Shown: piece by piece, positions 58,208-64,000 of the stretch
Layout: each line of letters opens with the position of its first letter
Numbering within the stretch: the first letter of the stretch is position 1
From: Glebionis coronaria
Lineage: Eukaryota; Streptophyta; Magnoliopsida; Asterales; Asteraceae
Reading direction: 5' to 3'
NCBI GenBank assembly: GCA_025667525.1
Contig: CM046878.1
Coordinates: 80,992,196-81,056,195 of the forward strand
DNA: 64,000 nt
Notes under the pieces: generated by a model
The model's input: only the letters and a program-made list of their open reading frames with translations
Database searches by the model: none
Told to the model about the DNA's origin: nothing
Translations under genes and position numbers: made by a program

Positions 58208-59373
58208 TCATACACGAGCAGAAGATCCAATGAACTGAAAGCCATAATCAGGTTTATACTTGTCTGATGCATAATAAGAGAGTCTACGGACATTTTCTTT
58301 CTCTAACTCAAATCTGTATTGAACAACAATTCCATAGCATCCCATTACGAGATAAGAATCTTCTTTTCTTTTTCCCAAAACAATACTCCAAACATCATAC
58401 CAGTACCGGTTAGCATAAGGCGTCCTCCAGGTTTTGTTATTTATTAGCCTCTTAACGTCATCAAGATTAATAAGGAACTTCATTGACCATCTGGAATCCC
58501 AATTCTCATCTCGTATATATTCAGCTGGTGGGAATTATGACCAACCCTACAAAGAAAAAGCAAGCAACCAAGAGACTCGAACAGCTTCCAATCTTTAAGC
58601 ATATTTCCAGGCGATTGTATGCTTGTTAAAACTGGACGGTCTACAATATCTAACCTGGCGATATGCAGAGGATTATTTATCCAAAGAACGGCATCATTCC
58701 AATATATTGCATTGCTGAAATAGCTAAAAGTTTCCACGGAAAAATGATCACCAAAAACATTCCACTTGCCTGTTTCTGAAGAGTAAGTTTGTACGCGGAT
58801 ATAAGAGTACCCATTATATACACGTCCAACGTAAATGACTTTGTAGTGAAGTGATTTTGTAGGATCAAAAGCCATTCTGAAACTACTTCTCATATCAAAC
58901 CGATTTAAATCCAATTTACGAAGTCCTGGTAAGATCATCTTAATCATATTAATGGTAGGATTGTATACATATAGCTTATATGGCTCAATACCACTACAAC
59001 AAAGAAGCAAACCATTGCACGACTGCAAAATCATAACATTAGCTTCCTCCGATCCAAAATTATAGGTTCTGTATAACAAAGACATGTTCCGTGGTATTCT
59101 AACATCAAAGGGCACAAAATTATATTCAAATTGTGACGAAGGTTTATACCAAGATTTAGGTTTTTCAAAAAAGAGACCTGAAGGAGAGTTAAGTCGCCTA
59201 CAACGCAGAGTGAAACTAGTCTCCGTAATGAGAGATAGCCATCGTTTTGATACAGATTTGCACACGAGAATCCTGATTGCAGATAGACGGAGTAAGATTT
59301 CGATTAGAAGGTCGTCATTAGACATAACCGTATGTAGGGATGAAGGGAGTTCATCATATTCGGTACCTCTCAT
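58208..59373 (-). pseudogene. F-box protein with F-box-associated domain, C-terminal frameshift
   Basis: From 59373 the frame reads MRGTEYDELPSSLHTVMSND, an F-box (DLLIEILLRLSAIRILVCKS, VSKRWLSLI), LQSCNGLLLCCSG and an FBA-type domain (YVYNPTINMIKMI, AFDPTKSLHYKVIYVGR, IQTYSSETGKW-like VQTYSSETGKWNV, FSNAIYWNDAVLWIN). Near 58489-58496 the frame shifts (YEMRIGIPDGQ-stop). The following SMKFLINLDDVKRLINNKTW, SYLVMGCYGIVVQYRFE and YASDKYKPDYGFQFIGSSARV clearly continue the protein in another frame to 58208. One missing G in GGG would explain it. Like other F-box proteins it would give substrate specificity to an SCF E3 ligase. May be a functional gene with an assembly error, or a young pseudogene. 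Confidence 0.82.
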
Positions 59374-61931
59374 CTTGTTTTTGTTGTTCTAGGCAAAACC
59401 CTAGCCTTTTTAACAGAAGGTCCTGTAACTTTATATCCACGTCAAAACAATGAAACCCAATATGGTCAAGCGGGCTCGGGCCACCAGTTCAAACGCATGT
59501 AGATATAGTGGGATAACTAAATGTATTACTCCGTATATTTATAACTTTTTTTTATAAATTGTCATGCTCTCCAATTGAGAAGAAAATATGTGATTGTTAA
59601 TGCTAATTTAGCTTTTTAAATAGTCATACATTTCAACTTCAATAAAAGAAGGGTGCTAAATCTTTCACACCTCTAGAAAAGATATCATTTGCATAACGAA
59701 AAACCTTACATACTAAAGCATATCAACCATAGCATCTGATTTTTATAAAATATAGCAAAATCACTTTTACCTTCTAAAAAATAATAATAATAAACCATTA
59801 ATGTGAAACACACAATTTTGTTCAAAAATCTAAAGTAGTTGAAAAACTAATTTTGTTGAGAAAAACGATAATAAACAAATATATGTAAGAATATGTTACC
59901 CCGTATTATTGATTATGTATATGTATCGGGCTCGAGGACGTTTCTAAAAATATCCTTATACTCATATATATTGTACCATATATGTATTATTGATTATGTG
60001 TGAGTATGGGGCTCAAGGCCGTTTCTATACACGTTTGGTTTTAATTGTCAAAAGTGTCAACATCAGAGTCCATAATTTTCGAGTTTATGGTATATTTTCC
60101 TGCATGCACATATTGCAGTTCCTTTTATCACAAAAAAAATGGTAGCTTATTCGTTACATTTTAAGAGTGGTGTTATTCTTACTAGATTGGTCAACAACAA
60201 TGGGGCAATATGTTTAGCTCATTTTATGTATAAACTTTTGGGCCATAAAGTCACCAACATGGCATCTATTATTTTGGGCATTAAGGCACAAAATGATGTT
60301 TTTTTCTAATCAGTTATATATTCTCTTAGATATTTACAGTTTTTGTATACGACTTAAATCATGACAAATTACCAATGAATAATACTTGTTGTCACTACTT
60401 AGTCTCATTCTAGTAAGCTTATAATTTTCTTAGTCTTTCCACATAAGTCACAGCTAAAGTCAATAAGGCAAATGGTATAGAAATAGTATGGGTCTATGGG
60501 TCAGTTTTCAGTGTTTTGAGTTCACCAGATAACAGACTATTTATGTTTTAAGATCATTTGCACCGTAGCATAATGAAAAGACAGTTATAAGCCTTTGAAA
60601 AAGCTCAAATAAGCTAGGATAAGAAAGTAGTAATAAAGTACTTTTAGGCCAAATTTGATTCTGAGTATTTTCATTTGAGAAATAGGAGTAGAAAGCTTGA
60701 ACAGGTGTTTTAACAAGTAGTTAAAGAGTAAAAGTTTAAAATAGCTTTTTCAATAAGCTGTTGAGGGCTTATAGGTAAAAGTAGCTTATTCTTGTATTCC
60801 AATTGAGATTTTCCTATTCCAATATCATTTTTCTCAGCTCTTAAGCAATCCTTTAAAGATTCGTACAATTAGGTTTAGCCAAAAGACTCAACTCGTTTTT
60901 TCTACATGGCTTAAAAACGCGTTTTCACACTTCTAGCTCATTTTAATCAATAAGCTCGGATTTTCCTAGCTTATTTTCGATTATAAGCAATTTGGAAGTG
61001 GTCTCAGCTTAAATGGTTAAGAAAATCTTGAGATATAGCTTATTTTGAAGTTGTGACCTTTTTTTGAAACTATTAGGGTGATGGCAGTTATAGTCCCTCA
61101 ATTTTAGGTAGATACCTAAATTTGGTTAGGCCAGTAGGACTTCTTAGTTACAAGTAGTTGCACTATTCGTACTTGTTATATTGGATTTGGTTTGTTCAAT
61201 TACTTGTTGTAGCCTAATTTAGTATAACTCGGTTTTTGAAGCCTAATTGATATTATACAACATATAATAATATTCATAGGTTTCCATGCCATTTACAATT
61301 TTGTGAAAAGTAGCTATAATTCCAAATACGTAATCAATACCAAAAACGAAAAGTCAAAATATTAAAACCCGGTTACAATTCAACACGAATTGTGAAAAAA
61401 AAACGATATACTAAAAACGAATATTACTAATATGTTACACAAAAAAAATTATTTACCATCAAATCAAAAATAGAGGGGAGCAACAAAACAGAAAACCGCC
61501 ACATAATCGGTCTAACATAAAAGCAAAATTTCGGATATGTGAATTATAAACATATATCCAAAATTTTGGATATCTAATTAAAAATCTAACTAAAATAATA
61601 TGTCTAATTAATTTTAGGATATATGGATTGAAATTTGGAATATTCTAAATTTTGGATATTTTAACTGAAATTTCGGATTCCCAAAATTTTGAATATCTGA
61701 ATTTAAAATTTTGAAAATCTAAATTGAAAGAGCTTATTTGGGCTTGGTTTTAGCCAAAAACCGCGTGACATCGTTATATGCTCACCCAAGTTAAAGCTTT
61801 TTATACTCGCAAAAAAATTTATATCACATAATTACTTAATATTCTGTCTATGCACTAAATGGACATTGAAAATGCATTGTTTCAATCTAGTAAGTGGGAG
61901 GCTATAAGGCAAATCGTTACTCGAAAACTCG
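59374..61931. other. long AT-rich intergenic region
   Basis: No gene supported. 59930-60010 repeats GATTATGTATATGTATCGGG, CTCGAGGACG / GATTATGTGTGAGTATGGGG, CTCAAGGCCG about 70 bp apart. 61530-61720 has many copies of the degenerate motif AAATTTTGGATAT. The rest looks featureless. Confidence 0.45.
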
Positions 61932-62150
61932 TTATGACAATCTGTTTGATGAGATGTTGGATTCTTTGCTTCATGCTATCCTGGTTACTATCACGGGAAC
62001 ATCCTTCTTGTTGTCATAGAGACGGGCTGGCTATATGACCATTATGATACAGTTAACGCCACCATGGAGTACACCACAACCTACCTTCAGCGATTTTTTG
62101 ACCATGCCAACTTCGACAACATGAAGCCTACCAAAAAGACTTTATTTCCA
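61932..62150 (+). pseudogene. GH17 beta-1,3-glucanase-like fragment 1
   Basis: YDNLFDEMLDSLLHAIL in one frame, then in the next GYYHGNILLVVIETGWLYDH and YDTVNATMEYTTTYLQRFFD. The GH17 signature (VV.ETGWP, containing the nucleophile Glu) is present as VVIETGWL. YDNLFD is the typical stretch about 20 residues before it. Frameshifted and lacking the rest of the barrel, so it is a dead fragment. Confidence 0.72.
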
Positions 62151-62164
62151 CTATTTTTATGTCA

Positions 62165-62395
62165 ATCTGTTTGATGAGATGTTGGATTCTTTGCTTCATT
62201 CAATCCTAGTTACTGTCACGGTAACATCCCTCTTGTTGTCACAAAGACGGGCTGGCCATATGACCCTTATGATACAACTGACGCCACCATGGAGTACGCA
62301 ACAACCTACCTTGAAGGATTTTTCAACCATGCCAACTCCGACAACATGAGGCCTACCAAAAAGACTTTGTTTCTACTATTTTTATCTTCCAACTA
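62165..62395 (+). pseudogene. GH17 beta-1,3-glucanase-like fragment 2
   Basis: NLFDEMLDSLLH, then after a frame change SYCHGNIPLVVTKTGWPYDP and YDTTDATMEYATTYLEGFFN. The catalytic Glu of ETGWP is Lys here (GAG to AAG), so even apart from truncation it would be inactive. Confidence 0.72.
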
Positions 62396-62971
62396 TATGA
62401 CACCACAGTTCCCCCCCCCCCTCCTTATACACCAATTTCAAAGACTAGGTACGGGTCAGATGTATGGTCTTTCTTACCCAAACAACACCATCAAATATAG
62501 CCTTCCACCTTACCATAAAACAACCTTCTTTCTGTTCCAAAATCTATTCTACACTTCTGTTATCTTTGTACCACTTTGATATTCGTTAAAATACACAAAT
62601 TATATATAATAAAATTAAGAAAACTATTTTTAGGGGAGAATAATAAGCAAAATCAAAAATGATATATAAATCCAGAAAGTTCAGATAAGAAAAATATCCT
62701 TAGGAAAGAATAATATTCAAATCATCCCTAGTCGTCTCACAGTGAAGCGTAAATTGAGAATAGTGATTTACGTTTATCGATTTGATGCTAAATTCTAAAA
62801 ACAATTTTTTTGGTTATTATTATCTAAATTCTAAAAAAGCAAAATGGAAAACGAATTAAGTTAATCTAAACTAAAATTAAAAAAACTCTAAAATTATAAA
62901 ACAATTAAACAATTACGCAATTAAAAACAATTAAAAAATAAAATCAAATTTAACAAATTAAAACAACTGAG

Positions 62972-63300
62972 GCCACCATGGAGTACGCCACAACCTACCT
63001 TCAGGGAGTTTTTGACCATGCTAACTTCGACAACGTGACGCCTACCAAAAAGACTTTGTTCCCACTATCTTTATGACAATCTGTTTGATGAGATGTTGTA
63101 TTATTTGCTTCATGCTACCCTGGTTACTGTCACGGTAACATCCCTCTTGTTGTCACAGAGACGGGCTGGCCATATGACCCTTATGATACAGCTGACGCCA
63201 CCATGGAGTACGCCACAACCTACCTTCAGGGATTTTTCAACCATGGCAAATCCGACAACATGACGCCTACCAAAAAGACTATGGTTCCACTATCTTTATC
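62972..63300 (+). pseudogene. GH17 beta-1,3-glucanase-like fragments 3 and 4
   Basis: Fragment 3 (62972-63075) holds only ATMEYATTYLQGVFDHANFD. Fragment 4 (63077-63300) repeats NLFDEMLYYLLHAT, then VTETGWPYDPYDTADATMEY with the catalytic Glu preserved. They are the second tandem copy of fragments 1 (part) and 2. Confidence 0.72.
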
Positions 63301-64000
63301 TTCCAACTATATGAAAACCACAATCCCCCCCCCCCCCCCTCCCCAACACCGATTTCAAAAACTAGGTTACGGGTCAGGTGTGTGGTCTTTCTTACCCAAA
63401 CAACACGATCAAATATAGCCTCCCACCTTACCATAAAACAACCTTCTTTCTAGCTCTAAAATCTATTCTACACTTCTGTTATCTTCGTACCACTTTGATA
63501 TTCGTTAAAATATACAAATTATATATAATGAAAATAGAAAATATATTTTTAGGGGAGAATATAAGCAAAATCACAAATGATATATAAATCTAGAAAGTTC
63601 ATATAAGAAAATTATCCTTAGGAAAGAATAACATTCAAATTGTCCCTAGTCGTCTCCCAGCGAAGCATGAATTGAGAATAGTGTTTTACGTTTATCGATG
63701 TGATGCTAAATTCTAAAAACAAATATATTGGTTATTATTATCTAAATTCTAAAAACAAAAAATGGTAAACTAATTAAGTTAATCTAAACTAAAATTTAAA
63801 ACACTCTAAAATTATAAAACAATTAAACAATTGCGCAATTAAAAATAAATTTAACAAATTAAAACAAAAAACTATCAAACAAAATAAAATTGAAATTAAT
63901 AAAAATCTAAATATAAACACTATTTAAAAAATGATAAATACATTTAAACTAAAAATTCAAAATCTTAAAACTATTTTATAAAAAGTATCTTTACAAAGTA

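Larger units (their letters stand above)
62058..63890. repeat. two tandem copies of a 914-bp unit
   Basis: The motif CCATGGAGTACGC(C/A)ACAACC at 62064, 62289, 62978 and 63203 gives an exact 914-bp period for both pairs. Unit 1 is about 62058-62971 and unit 2 about 62972-63890. Each has two GH17 scraps, a poly-C run (62410-62421 and 63325-63338) and the same AT-rich tail (GAAAGTTCA.ATAAGA, TTTACGTTTATCGAT). Confidence 0.9.

Overview
This is a eudicot plant nuclear window. The genes have introns with GT/AG borders, the coding families are plant ones (STP sugar transporter, F-box proteins, phloem-protein-2 domain, GH17 glucanase), and most of the DNA is transposable elements. The style of the PP2-like and retrotransposon proteins recalls Asteraceae, but that is an impression only.

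Layout. 1-2771: AT-rich DNA with a 1.8-kb-spaced direct repeat. 2772-5215: two-exon gene for a protein with an RNase P Rpr2/Rpp21-type zinc ribbon and a repetitive tail. 6599-8329: intact three-exon monosaccharide/H+ symporter. 9346-10519 (minus): frameshifted F-box gene. 10.9-19 kb: a MITE, a six-unit array of about 640 bp, and the 3' end of a LINE. 18.8-21.1 kb: 5' LTR and decayed gag of a Copia element, fused at 21087 to a copy of the 3' end of the 2772-5215 gene. 22.5-23.8 kb: foldback element built from about 35 copies of a 20-bp repeat in inverted arms. 24-30.5 kb: mostly anonymous, with a kinase scrap.

30.9-45.9 kb: the structural core. It is a tandem series of one TATA-containing module (A-D), blown apart by nested insertions: a Stowaway MITE, a Pack-MULE carrying a receptor-like-kinase exon, a CACTA element carrying five exons of an ethanolamine-kinase-like gene, a 7.9-kb Copia element, and a small PIF/Harbinger-like MITE. 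Sister modules supply the empty sites, so target-site duplications can be read directly (TA, TATAATATA, TTT, GTGGG). 46.5-54.4 kb: a second copy of the same Copia family in opposite orientation, inserted inside a U6 snRNA gene/pseudogene (pieces 54397-54465 and 46472-46506, minus strand) that still has its USE and TATA box. A Mutator-type MITE sits just upstream.

54.8-64 kb: degenerate PP2-like gene, an exact 50-bp tandem duplication, a second frameshifted F-box gene (minus), and a 914-bp tandem duplication carrying GH17 beta-1,3-glucanase fragments.

Only the Rpp21-like gene and the sugar transporter look intact. The main story is repeated capture, splitting and duplication of host gene pieces by mobile DNA. 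All coordinates and alignments were made by eye.
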